DNA of 44,904 bases from Lenisia limosa (taxonomy: Eukaryota > Breviatea): assembly GCA_001655205.1 (NCBI GenBank), contig LPNZ01008668.1, positions 1 through 44,904 on the forward strand, written 5' to 3'. The position numbers were made by a program, and so were the translations under genes. Numbering within the stretch: the first letter of the stretch is position 1; each line of letters starts with the position of its first letter. Shown piece by piece: positions 22,975 through 34,018 of the stretch. A model generated the notes under the pieces. It was not told the DNA's origin, did no database searches, and worked only from the letters and a program-made list of their open reading frames with translations.

Positions 22975-23522
22975 TGTAAAAAGAAGTGAGAAGGCAAGCT
23001 CAAGAGCAAAACCAAAATGACAGAGTAACTTGGACGTATTCTGTCGTCCCTTTCTATTTTTTTTTTTTCGTTTTTGCCGAGTTTTTGCTTTCTCTCAGCG
23101 CGGAAATGAAGAAATAGTGGAAATAAAATCTGAAAATGTTCCTGATCCGCCGCCGGGTCCTCCTCTCTGGTTCCACAGGCAGTATTTATTATTTATAAGC
23201 CAAGTTCATGGGGACCCCTACCCCCCGACCCGTAAAGATGGACCCAAAACACAAAGCAAGTTGCACTAACAAGTGAAACAAGACGCTACGACTCCCCTAC
23301 CAGTGCCCTACAACCCTACTACACACAACGGACAAGCATCTCTGACACATCACACTTGCATCACATTAGTCATTAGCAAGACTTGCAGTATTGGACACAC
23401 ACCACACCTCCCAGACACCCGCAACCCGCACACAACACAACTACTGGGACCAGACTGGTGCGTAACGCAATTGCAACAATAGCGTGTCAACAAAGATCTG
23501 GACCTTGAGCAGGACGTGACAC
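22975..23522. promoter_or_regulatory. Divergent spacer between Rab32-like gene and MED17
   Basis: About 550 bp lie between two divergent starts. The right half (about 23260-23480) is C/A-rich with repeated ACACACAAC, ACACACCACACC and CACACAACACAAC motifs, the last about 80-95 bp before the MED17 ATG. A T run lies near 23055-23070. Promoter function is inferred from position and from the recurrence of the motif. Confidence 0.45.
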
Positions 23523-26500
23523 ATGATGGGGTTCACCTTTGCCCCTTTAACTACTCCTCGTGAACCAGTATCTTTTTACCAACCTTGTGACCCTGAAAAC
23601 CCTAATGCGGGAGTTAATGCTGTTTTAGCAGAGTACGTTTCTAATAGTTCTGACTTCAACAGGCCAGTTCCATTTGAGAGAAAATACCTTGAAGAGGCAG
23701 CGAAATTGGACTTTGACGACCCAAGACTCAAATGCCCAGTGAGTGGGATGGTAGGTAGATGATAGGTATTGTTAATACTTGATTCCATGTCTCTTTCTCA
23801 CAATTTTTCATTAATATTTGTTATTATTAAGCCTCGCGACTATGGTGAGGAACTTCCTCCTTCAGAAGTCAATGAAGAAGAGGAAAAGGAGGATGGCTGG
23901 CCAAGGGGTGTAGAAATTGCAGAAGCTCTGAAGTTGGTATATTAAGAGTGAACTGACCAATCAGTGAAGCTCGGCGTGATATGGACATGCTGGTTGAAGC
24001 CTTGAAAATGGCAAAAGAGAAGAAGGGATTGGAAATGACGTATTCCATTGTTTGTGAAATTTCTTTGTTCATGGGTCTAGAAACCCCCAATGTCGGATTC
24101 AGATAAAAACGGAGGACTGAAAATGTCTTTGGAACTGAAAAAGATGGTTTGCTTTGGCTTCACATTTCACTTATTTTTCAGGATTTTACTTCTGTTTCGG
24201 ATTATTTAAGAGCTGCTTCGTCAAGATTATCTGTAGTTGTGAAGGAGCAATCGAGGTTTACGAAAGAAGTTCTAAATTTAAGAAAAGAGTGAGAGGGTTA
24301 AGCTTTTTCCATTGTCATCTTTCTTGTTTTCTATTAATATTTGCTTTAGATGGAGACTTATTCAAAGAGGTCCACTTTATGGAATCGATGTCAGTATTTG
24401 TCCTCAAGGTAGTGCGGTATCAAGTATTTATACATACATATATGATATATGATATATTGTATATGATATATGATATGTTGAACAAGAATTTTTTGGCAAA
24501 GAAGAAAATACCTTTGACTTGTTAATCAAATAATATGGTCCAATCCTAATAATACAATAGCACTATTAATAGGTATGCTATTTTTATTTAATATTTGGAC
24601 TTTTCCAGAAGGGCACTATGAATTGAATTGTGGGACTGCGTGAAATAAATTTTTTGAAGAAATTGACAAATTTTTGAAATATCATATATTATAGTACATG
24701 ATATCATATATGATATATTATACGATTTGAGAAATTGTTTTTCCTAACTCAAATTAAAAGTGCTCTTAATAAATAATAGCCTTAATAGCGCTATTCATTC
24801 AGGCCAACTATTAATTTCATAGTGCTATTTGGAGATCATTTTATATCGAAAGCAGGGTCATACCAATTTCTTTCTGAATATTCGTCACATACATGCGTAA
24901 AGTGTTGTGCATATATTTCCAACTGCGTTATTGGTCATCTTCAGCTCCTGCCGCCCCACTCGTGTACCTCTTTCAAACACAGGATGGTCACATTGCTGTT
25001 TCTGGAAGTGGAGTACCAGAGCCAAAGAAAGTCGTTTTCCCAAAAATCAAGCCCCTTCCAATAGTCGAATACCCAAAGGTAGGGGATAAATAGATGGCAG
25101 TTTTATCAATTATTAGGAGCCAGAAATTGGACGGCCTGACTACTCTTCAGAAGAACCCATTTCATTTAGGTTTTTGCCTTCTTTCAATTTATTTCTTTAG
25201 TCCTTCCAATAATCATCCTCTTTCCGAAAGCAATATACACATCTCTTGTTTTGCACCTCAACTGGTCTCGGATACTTCCCTTCCGGAAGCACAGCCCCCA
25301 ACTCGAATTGAAAATGCCCTATTAAAGACAGAGATTGAGGTTGCCTTTTTGGTTTTTGTTTGACACAGTAGACAATACCAGAAAAACAGCGCAAACTACT
25401 GAGAGAATCTTACAATGTCATCCAACATAGCCTCAATACTTTTACAGCAGAAAAGAGGTAAAGCATTTTCTATCATCTTATTTGTAAGACAATCAAGTGA
25501 AAGCGTTTTGGCTACTTTTTGCAGTAAGCGATGTTCTCTGTATTATTGTTTTACTGTTTAAATAATTCTTTCAGACGATGAAGAAGATGACCCACTTGAA
25601 GTTTTGAATTTCATTGAAAAGCAAGCAAAAAAGATGGCAAAAAAGAATGACCCAGCAGTTGAGGAAGAAAAATCTGTAAGGATTCAGCTTATTTTTCAAG
25701 TAATCTGACCCAATAGAAACTGATACAATCGGAGGCATCAAACGGTTTAGATATCGAAAAGGTGATTGGCAAAAGCAATCTGATCATTTAGATTCGAGAG
25801 ACTATAAACCCTTTCATCAAGCCGCCGAAGTTTCTTATTGACTACCAAACTGGTTATATTCATAGAGCAATCTTTCAATCAGTAGGATAGAGTGCATGGT
25901 AACCACAATGTAGATTTCAGCCCGTGCAATCACAGCTCTTTCATGTGGTGCCTTGTTTGTTGGTGAAACCTCTGAAACGGAAATAGCGTTAACAGCAAAC
26001 TCAAAGGTAAGGTTTTCCCAACTTATTATCCTTCAGAGTGAACCGATTGTATTGAGACTGTGTAACCCTCATCATCTTTCCCAAGTATGTTGTTCAACAC
26101 TATTCACCTGGCAGACACGACTTTCGATCCCAAGTTTGGAAGATTACAAGGAATCTGCAGTAATTTCTTCACTTATTTTCTGTGCTCTCAATCATTGGAG
26201 GTATATTTATTTTATTTCTCTTTGAACTTTTTTAATCTTACAGAAGACCAACCTTTCCGAAATCCAATTGTCCTCTCTGCGGCTCAGTTTCAGGGCCTTT
26301 ACAAAACGTAAAGTTGACCAATTGAGATATACTGATAATTTCAGGATTCGAAGCCGATAAGTGGAATGCTATTTACCCTCTTGAATATTATTTCGTATTT
26401 GGGTATAAGTAAAGTTAAAATGACATTCTTTTTTTTATTTGCTCACCCCCAAGGCATTGGCGGTCCAAAAACTCAATATATGCAGCTCTGAAAGCAATGG

Positions 26501-27489
26501 TATGAGTTATTTGTCCTGACATCCCAGTCTTTGACGTTCCCATCTCTGAGAGCTCAATGGCATCCTTCAGGAATCGCTGATTTGTCCATATTTTCATTGT
26601 GGTTCAAGAAGTCCTGTTTACGAATGAGTCTACATGGCTGCTCGCTGACATCCAACATCAGTCTCTGTGAGCTTCCTGCCAAACAATCAGTAGGCCCCCA
26701 GTTTGTTTAACTTTAGATTGTATCAAAAGCGGTGACTTCCTTGACTGAAAGTCTTCCTTCAAAGTTCCACAACGAATCTACTGATTGTGCGTTCACTTCC
26801 ATTGCTTTACATCCTAGATCCTCAGTCCACTCTTTTCACTGTCCTAACTGCAAATGAAATTGCTAACATTATCAAACAATGGTAGTTCTTTGAAAGGTTG
26901 CTGTTCTCACCATTAAGGATTTGTTCTTATCTTTGTTCAACTCTTATTCCTCTTGAACCAAGTTTGTTTTCCCTAAATATCTCACATTTTAGCACCCCTC
27001 TCTATTCCCCCTCCTGGTTACAAGACAGACGATCCTCTTCCACATGAGCTGTCCTCTCTTGTTTGTTTCCTTTACATTTTACACTGTTCAGGTCACTGTA
27101 ACTGCCGGAAATGGAATTGCCTCTCTCTATGTTAGAACTTCCAATGGTATTACAAAAAGTGTTGCTCCCCTGTATGCTCCTCTTTTTGTGATTTGTTTCT
27201 TTTGCTTTCTGCAATTCTTACCCAATCAGGATTGTGCATCTGAGTACAACATCATCAGGCCTTGCCTTCAAAACCATTTCATCTTCATGTGACATTAAGA
27301 GCCTTATGACCCCGGGGCTGTCTCGTCCGGACCCTGCAATTCCTGCACCATCACATTGCCCAACGCAAATCGTAAGCCGTCTCTCTTTTAACTCTTCAGG
27401 AAAAGTTCATTGATACCACTCCTGAAACTCTGGTGAAGACTTGGCAAGATATTATTGTCAGTCAACTTGAGGAATGGGAACTCATTTAA
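23523..27489 (+). CDS. MED17: Mediator complex subunit 17 (head module)
   Basis: MED17 is the scaffold of the Mediator head, bridging activators and RNA polymerase II. The N-terminus (ATG 23523, a second in-frame ATG at 23526) reads MMGFTFAPLTTPREP, then an acidic linker, WPRGVEIAEAL, and MLVEALKMAKEKKGLEM, matching the family's motif of tryptophan plus helix before AKEKKYM. Next come DFTSVSDYLRAASSRLS and LNLRKEWRL followed by YGIDVSICPQG, matching the diagnostic LRxxWRLxKxG of MED17. The later exons are more diverged: YLFQTQDGHIAVSGSG, RKLLRESYNVIQHSLNTF, SEPIVLRLCNPHHLSQ, TLVKTWQDIIVSQLEEWEL, ending at TAA 27487-27489. The total is within the usual 550-700 residues. Intron 24410-24946 is exceptionally long. 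Assignment rests mainly on the N-terminal half. Confidence 0.75.
24410..24946 (+). repeat. Large MED17 intron holding AT palindromes and inverted repeats
   Basis: At about 540 nt this is many times longer than neighbouring introns. It contains two AT palindromic clusters (about 24438-24480 and 24677-24724, built from ATATGATAT units). It also has several ATAGCACTAT / ATAGTGCTAT copies, including the left CAATAGCACTATTAATAG (about 24555) and the right TTTCATAGTGCTATTTGG (about 24815-24832) in inverted orientation, and the perfect palindrome AATAGCGCTATT near 24785. It may be a decayed insertion; no target duplication could be fixed. Confidence 0.5.
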
Positions 27490-28009
27490 ATTCTTCGCAA
27501 TGTGGATATTGCTTTTAAAGGGAATCTCATATATCAGCATGTCTGATAGTAATTTGTATTTTGATACAATTCACAATCCAAGAACATGTATATAGCTATT
27601 ATATTCACTCTAGATCCAAGTAAACTGAGACTCAAGCCCATCATCCTCATACTTCACAAAGATGTCTTATAAAGCGAAGCATACAGTTAGCTCTTCAGTT
27701 CTAAGATTTTGGAATTTTTTTTTGATTTTTTGGTGGTGTATTGAAACGCAAGTGAAACATTGAAACGAACGAGGATATGAGGTGAAGAGGCAATGAAGAG
27801 GTGAGTGTCGAGGGTGTAGTGGAACCAGTGGAACAAGAGCAAACCTTTGAGTATGATCAAGGATCTGGGGATTTTGAGAAGATAGAAGGACAGAAGAAAG
27901 AAGGTTAGAAGGTTAGTCGACGTCACACGACCACACGACGAAGTAGTTGTGTTGTTTTTTGAGGTTTAGAGAAGGGAGGGAGGAGATAAGGAGAAGAAGT
28001 AGTGGCAAG
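27490..28009. promoter_or_regulatory. Spacer between MED17 and SRP14
   Basis: About 520 bp with no convincing coding sequence. Near the SRP14 start it has GACGTCACACGACCACACGA and GTTGTGTTGTTTTTTGAGG (about 27920-27965), the latter being the reverse complement of the ACAACAC motif seen before other genes. This is probably the SRP14 promoter and the MED17 3' region. Confidence 0.4.
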
Positions 28010-28475
28010 ATGATCTTCACAAATGATGAATTCCTCACCAAGCTTGAAGCACTCTATCAGAGAAATAGCACCGCTGGTACAGTCTTTTTAACAATTAAGC
28101 ATTCAAAAGGTGAGACAAGTGTTTTCTCACCATCCAAGTTGGACCTGAAGGTGCTCCTCAATGTATCGTTCGCGCATCTGACGGAAAACATGTCAAATTT
28201 TCAACACAGGTACTTCATAGGGTTATTTTCTTGATTTCATCTTCCAGGTTCAACATTCAAACCTTCCAAGATTTCAGGTTTGTTGGGGTTCTGTTTCTGT
28301 TTTTTGGGACCTTTTCATTGTTATTTTGAATCCAGCTGTTTGTCCTGAGTGTTAGTTTGATGCCGCTTATTTGGACACTGTTGACCTTGCTATAAACAGA
28401 TGCTTCCGGATTGGAGTAGTTGATGTGCCAATATCCCACCTACACTTTTTAGCGTTATTCTATGATAGTTTTTAA
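28010..28475 (+). CDS. SRP14: Signal recognition particle 14 kDa subunit
   Basis: SRP14 pairs with SRP9 on the Alu domain of SRP RNA and pauses translation during targeting to the ER. The start (ATG 28010) reads MIFTNDEFLTKLEALYQ, aligned with the family's opening (helix with FLTxLxxLfq). It continues AGTVFLTIKHSK, then across a short intron GPEGAPQCIVRASDGK, matching the family's CLLRATDGK, and HVKFSTQ, then helix FDAAYLDTVDLAINR, matching the family's F-x-x-AY-x-x-LLRA helix. Three or four introns are present. The C-terminus is uncertain: I read to TAA 28473-28475, and the lysine-rich tail of animal SRP14 is not visible. The last exon may therefore end earlier or be spliced differently. Confidence 0.78.
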
Positions 28476-29596
28476 TACTCTTATCATATCAATACTTCAA
28501 TATACGATAAACGCAGGGATTTTTGTTTGAAAATCAATCAATATCCACATATCTATTTAACTGCTCGTGTAATCCGGACCCTCAATGCTAAGATATGTAA
28601 TCTTGCATTCCTCAAAAAGTTAACGATATAATTCATTTTCATTTATTACATCATCAAACAATACTGAGGGTGCTTCTCCAAAGAAACCTCATTTGCCTCT
28701 TAGACCAGAGGATCTCTCCACCTGAGACCTTTTTCTATTGAGCCACTCTATAATCAGTTTTCCTTCGAGGACGTTATCAATATTTACGATAATATTATTA
28801 TTTAAAGCCTTTATGTCTGCAATTCTAACTCTCTCTATTCATGTATGCTGGGGAGGCACGCAGAAAGCTGTGTGCACAAGGCAAATGATTTGGTGAATTA
28901 ATATTATACTATAATCCAATATCTCTTAGAAGCGTGATGGTGTGGACGACTTCGGCCAGATATATCTTTATATTTATTTCTCATTGCTATATATTCATGA
29001 ATCTAATCCTTAAAGGTATGCTGGGGAGGCACGCAGAAAGAGGTGTTAACAAATTACTATTATTCTATAATCCAATATATCTTATAATCGTGGCTTTGAC
29101 CGGATATAACCTTGTTTAATTTCTCATCTCTGCATACCCAGATATATTTTTTTCTAACCTCTGAAGCGCGTTTTGTTTTCAACCCTCGTATATTGTATTT
29201 TTTAGCCGACAGAGTTTATTTGGGGGGTGGGGGTGGGTTCATTATTCATTTTCACTCACTCGCCCTAATTTTGTTTTGTTTTAACTGATCCGTCTAGGGA
29301 GTAATTGTGGTGGCTTTAAGCAATATCCGCCATGGAGAATCCTTTGACTATTTCTAATATACGCATTTTCTCAGATGTACCATATTCTTCAAAAACAGAC
29401 TATAAAGCAGCAAACTTGCAGATATTATTATTCTGAAAAAAGGGGAAAATCATCTTCCTGCGCATTTATTCTTATTATTTTAGAGCTCCTTCAACAACCT
29501 TACGACAGTAAAGACGGACAAGCTTAAATCAAAGAAGAAATAAACGTTTACCAATTTATTCATTTGAGATTGATAGCAGAGGCAGCAGCTCTCTGG
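28476..29596. other. Largest intergenic region, no gene seen
   Basis: About 1.1 kb lie between SRP14 and the 3' end of INTS6. Both strands lack a convincing splice-joined frame. It holds the tandem duplication at 28843-29150 and a G-rich run (29221-29238, GGGGGGTGGGGGTGGG). An otherwise AT-rich sequence fills the rest. Why such a long spacer exists in this compact region is not explained by anything I can read. Confidence 0.6.
28843..29150. repeat. Imperfect tandem duplication with a conserved 25-bp core
   Basis: A 25-base core beginning GTATGCTGGGGAGGCACGCA occurs identically at 28843-28867 and 29016-29040. Downstream, both copies share ATAATCCAATAT followed by CTTA and a CGTG (about 28911 and 29067), then similar GGCCAGATATA / GACCGGATATA and ATTTCTCAT. 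The units are about 155-173 bp long. The second unit ends in CTGCATACCC, an inverted echo of the GGTATGC opening. This could be a degenerate repeat family or paired non-coding RNA genes; no known RNA was recognised. Confidence 0.7.
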
Positions 29597-32500
29597 TCAG
29601 TGTTTGGAAGTTGATATGAAGTCCTCGAGAGCGGAAACGAGAAGGTTCTTCTTGAACTTGATAGCAGTGTCAATTAGGCTTTTCGCCATTTTAACCTGTT
29701 CACTTGGTGCAACTTCTTTCAGACCATCTATCATTTGTTGTGCAACTGAATCGGTTAACAAAGAACAGCATTGGGCTTACCTTTATTACCACGCTGTCGA
29801 ACAAGCTTCACTAACTCCTTGTACTGCATGTTGGCAAGCTAAAAAGGTTAGTCTCAACGGTTTTTGTAGATTGCATTCAGCACGGGGATATTTTGGGATA
29901 ATTCTAAACTTCAAAAATCAGTCTTAATCTGTCCAGACGGAGTATTTACATATTATCTATTATATAATCAAATGATATGTTGACCCAAATCCACTTGTGG
30001 TATGATCACATGGCCGAGTTTTGAGTCGAGATGATATCATTGTAATGAAAATGACCAGATAGTGATATGATATCTTTTCTTGGACTTGAAATCTCACAGA
30101 TCCCGTTGATATGTGACCCACGTTTTACCCATTTTCCGATTAAAGGTGAACAAGGTTGAAGCTTACATTGGCGTCCACTCTGGGTCTAACTGATGGGGTG
30201 TTGGGGCTTCCAGGTCTTTTGAGGGAATCAACAGGCCGGATATTAAGTTCCTGACGTCCCTAAGAAAATGTTAAAACAGAAAGAGAGCACAAATCAGAGG
30301 AAACAAAGCTAACATCAGAGTTTAGCGGCTGCGGGGATGGCTGATTGGGGAATATCATGGACGGTGGTGCAGAAGAGGATCTTTGCTTTGGTTGACGACT
30401 AAGGATACAAAAAATAACCACTTAAAAATGTTTTATGAGAAAGTGAAATAACAGTCGCATACTTCCTGTGTATTGGACCGGGGCTCATTGAGCGACGCTT
30501 TTGCTTGATTTCTCGCTAGAAATAAGAGTGGCTTCAATTATCACAAACAGTCGCATGGCCTTCATCTATTTCTTCAAGGCTTGACTTGTTGTCGGATAGT
30601 CGATATGGGTTTCCGAAGCTGACTTTTTTCACACGAGGATCTACAGAATGACTGAAGAAAAAGAGTGTACCATCAGAAAACAGCCTTTAGGCCATGTTTT
30701 AGAGTATAGCTCACGATTTACATAAAAGAGAGCCTGTTTAGAACGTCTACCAAAAGCCCCCCTCCCCTCACCCACCATCATTAGATTGGTCAGCAGCCCT
30801 TCTCAGTGGTGGAGGTAAAGCAGATATTTTCTTTTGGTAGTTGCTCATTTCGGCAATTGGAACAATAGGAGCGGCTAAATCCATAAATTTGAGATGGTGT
30901 CTCACGGTCATTGTTTCTTGGAAGAATGGACTCAGTCTTCGGTAGCAGCTTGACCTGATGGTTCACCTTTAGAGGGCCTTCTCCAAATGACCTAAATGGA
31001 TATTACTCTTCAATGAATGTGTCATGAAGAAGAACCCAACAAACTGAGCTTTGAATGTCAAATTATCTTTGGAACTACAAAGTGAGAGGAGGAGTAACAG
31101 TAGGCTCACTTTGAGAAGAGCAAGGATTTGACACCTCTTTCAGATGTGTTGTGCTCAAAGTAATGCTAAAAAAAAAAGGTTAAACCAACCCAATATAGAA
31201 GCATACTTTGGTCCTAAAAGGAGGATTAATGGAATTTTGTTGGGGGTTCTGAGGCTTGCTCTCGGTAACAGTTTGAGTTGACGGTTGACACCTTCGCTCT
31301 TCTTCACGGCAATTGCGTTCAAAACTAAGTATTAATACACATGAAAAGAGAATACATTTTGAGTTCCTCCTGAACTCTTCTTATTTTCCTCAAAAGCTCT
31401 TCAGGCATTGACTTCATTGGCTTGGCGTCTCGAGTCAATGAGGGAATAACCTGCTTGACTCTATCACTCCAGAGGTTGAGTGCTGCATTCGTGATGAATA
31501 AATTCAAAAATTATTCAATTCAATAATAATAAAAAAAAGTAATTCTATACAAACTTCTGTCTGCTTTTTGCATATAACATTATTCAAAACCCTTAATACC
31601 TTGCAGGGTAACAGAAACGTAATAGGGAGGAAGAGTTGATAAATAATTATTGATTGCTCTTGCAATAGCCTCTTGGGAGATCTCGCGTTTGTGCCATTGG
31701 ACTAGAGAATAAAATGAAAACAAAACAAAAAATAAAGGTGATTAAGATAAGGTTGACATTTTCCCCCTCTCACTTAAATGTGGAAAGAGTTGTTCATAAT
31801 TATAAGGAGCCAAGACCAAGTAAACAGATGCTCTGATATTCGGATTATTTGGTCGAGATGCCATAACCCATCCAAAAGAAGCTCCTAAATCCATCTGTGA
31901 AGACCCAGGAATTGGACTCATGATGTGGACCTAAAGGACTTTAGCTGCACTAGGGTATATTACCTTCCACGCCTTTCCTCCTCCGGTTTGTAAGAGAGTT
32001 TCGGCAATTGGAGAACCCGCCTCCACTTCAATGTTAGTGAGCGGAAATGCGTTAGGCGGGATGGGCAGAAAGGGCTGACTTGAGTTGACGACAAGATGAG
32101 GCTTTGCTGAGCGTGGAGGCTACAACGTCATGAATCTGCAGAACCCACAATGCTAATTAAAGAGCTGTCGACAACGAAATTCTCTGGGATTGGCCATTTG
32201 ATATGTTGGTTCCCAGGAATATGGAGTAAAGTACTGCAGTTCAATCTTCTATCACTAACAGCAGACCACCTGGATAATCAGAAAAGTTGTTCTAATTGGA
32301 GTCTTACTTTGCAGTCACGGAGTCAGTCAGACGCTTCGAAATGGATTCACAGAACTGGTGAACATCTTTCATGGTCCTGATGAAGTAGTGCCGTCCTGAC
32401 GGTTGAATAGCCAATTTAACAATCTAACATAACACTATTGCTTAAAATGCTTATTTCTAATTCAATATTCACTTTCCCACGAAGACAATTTACATCCTAC

Positions 32501-33633
32501 CTAGTGTTGCTGTGCACATCGACAGAATTGGAGGGGAATCTGGACGCTGAGGAGAGAGTTCCTTGAAATGTAAAATTGATGAAGAGATGAAAGCAAATGA
32601 TAAAATAGAATCTGAACAACGCTTCCAAACATAACACATATCATATACATATCATATAGCTATGATATAGTATATTATATGTACTATATCATATAGTATA
32701 AGTGAGGTAACTTTAGAATGTCAAAGAAAAGAGGAAAATTAGAATGCTTGTGTAATAATATCTGTGTTAGTAAACGCCCACTATGTTGTGGAAAAACTAA
32801 ATTATTACCCAAGCATCTCACTTACCTTGACACCATGCCTTTGGCAAATGAAAGCAAATATTCTTTGGTCCCATCTGGATTTGTAAAGAACATGAGGTTA
32901 ACTATGGAAAAATAGTACAACTAAAAAAAAACTAACTCAAGAAAGCGTTTTATAGCAAATCACAAACCTGAATGGTTCTCTGAAGAAGTTCGCACCAGGA
33001 ACATTAGAAATAGGAAGGATCAACTGTTTGTGTTAGTGATTGTGAAAGAAGGAGCATACCTTGTTGGATACTGTGTATCGGTTCGTTATTGCGCCAGAAT
33101 CTGTGAAAACAATAATAGCTGCTGGAACTGAGTTGCAGATAAACCTTCCCTAAATAACTTAAGAAAGTGCCAAAATATTCTCATTTCCGTTTCCCTTTCC
33201 AACTTGAAGGATTTGGTCAATGTTGTCCATTAGCCGTCTCCTGTTGACAAAATCGAGGGCTTTTTGAATGGCAAAATCAACTGGAGCAATAAACCACAAG
33301 ACAAAGGACTAACTTGAGGTCATTTCACGCGCTTGTAGATTCCTCAATATTTGGAGGAACTCTTGAGGGTTTGCATCCCACCCAGACTAAGGTGTTCAAA
33401 AGAATTGGCAGTGAGGCAAACCTTCACAATTGCTGGACCCTCTCCACATGTAAACAAAAAGTGCCTGTCTTTCTCTCGTCCAATCATGCGAGATCGGTTC
33501 ACCAATTGTTCAACCTGAAACGTAAGAGAGTCAACTGGCTTACTCCTGCTTTTGCAAAATCGAGGTAAGACATGCCATTCTCTGCCGCCTGATTCATTGA
33601 CACTGAGGTGTCAACAACAAAAAGATAGAGCAT
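29597..33633 (-). CDS. INTS6: Integrator complex subunit 6
   Basis: INTS6 belongs to Integrator, which cleaves nascent RNAs and brings PP2A to RNA polymerase II. The start (ATG 33633-33631) opens a VWA domain: MLYLFVVDTSVSMNQAA has the MIDAS motif DxSxS. Then come MSYLDFAKAG, HFLFTCGEGPAIVK and VGWDANPQEFLQILRNLQA, all in family order. Next is FFREPFR, then SGRHYFIRTMKDVHQFCESI, the counterpart of the family's segment after the VWA domain. The beta-barrel part reads GGGKAWKV, LGASFGWVMASRPNN and LVLAPYNYEQLFPHL. The C-terminal INTS6/SAGE1 domain is intact: QQMIDGLKEVAPSEQVKMAK, FKKNLLVSALEDFIS, TGA 29597-29599. It is linked through a low-complexity P/K/S-rich region (about 30180-31300) and a 328-nt intron (29839-30166). 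About 20 or more introns are present. The gene is divergent from the LRR-pseudokinase gene. Confidence 0.92.
32637..32702. repeat. AT palindromic cluster in an INTS6 intron
   Basis: This 66-bp stretch consists of ATATCATATAC / TATCATATAGCTATGATATA / GTACTATATCATATAGTATA units and can fold back on itself. It lies in an INTS6 intron that is longer than its neighbours and matches the motif type at 866-915, 22300-22350, 24438-24480 and 24677-24724. Confidence 0.7.
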
Positions 33634-34018
33634 TTTTGACTATGTCTCTAGCTCTTGCAGACTTGCAGAGCCTTCCTTTCCTTCCAACTTTCTTTCTCAA
33701 TTTCTTCTCTCTTCCTTTATGGGAGTTCCAAATAGTGAAACATGTGCATATGGGTGTCTCAAATTCTCGAATATTGCTGGAAAAGGCTGGAAGGAAGAGC
33801 GGAAAAGCTGTGGATGGAGATGCCAAGACAAAAAGCCGGCAAGAACTTACATTAGTTACATGTGGGCTTCAAAATTAAATTCTAAAATTGAAAATTAAAA
33901 AATAGCCACCTCCCAATCCACACAACACTGCACAACACAAAATCAAACACTACCTACTGAAGCCACGCACTTGTGGTGTGATTAGACAGGGTGACTAGAT
34001 GTCAAGAAATACATAACT
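33634..34018. promoter_or_regulatory. Divergent spacer between INTS6 and the LRR-pseudokinase gene
   Basis: About 385 bp lie between two divergent start codons. Near the right-hand gene it carries CCACACAACACTGCACAACA (about 33920-33940), the same CACAACAC motif found upstream of the CCDC43-like gene and MED17. An AT-rich stretch precedes it. Promoter function is inferred from position. Confidence 0.45.

Noticed and set aside
29839-30166. A 328-nt INTS6 intron with the same length as the MITE
   Set aside because: It lacks the GGGTGCCG ends and TA flanks; the equal length is coincidence.
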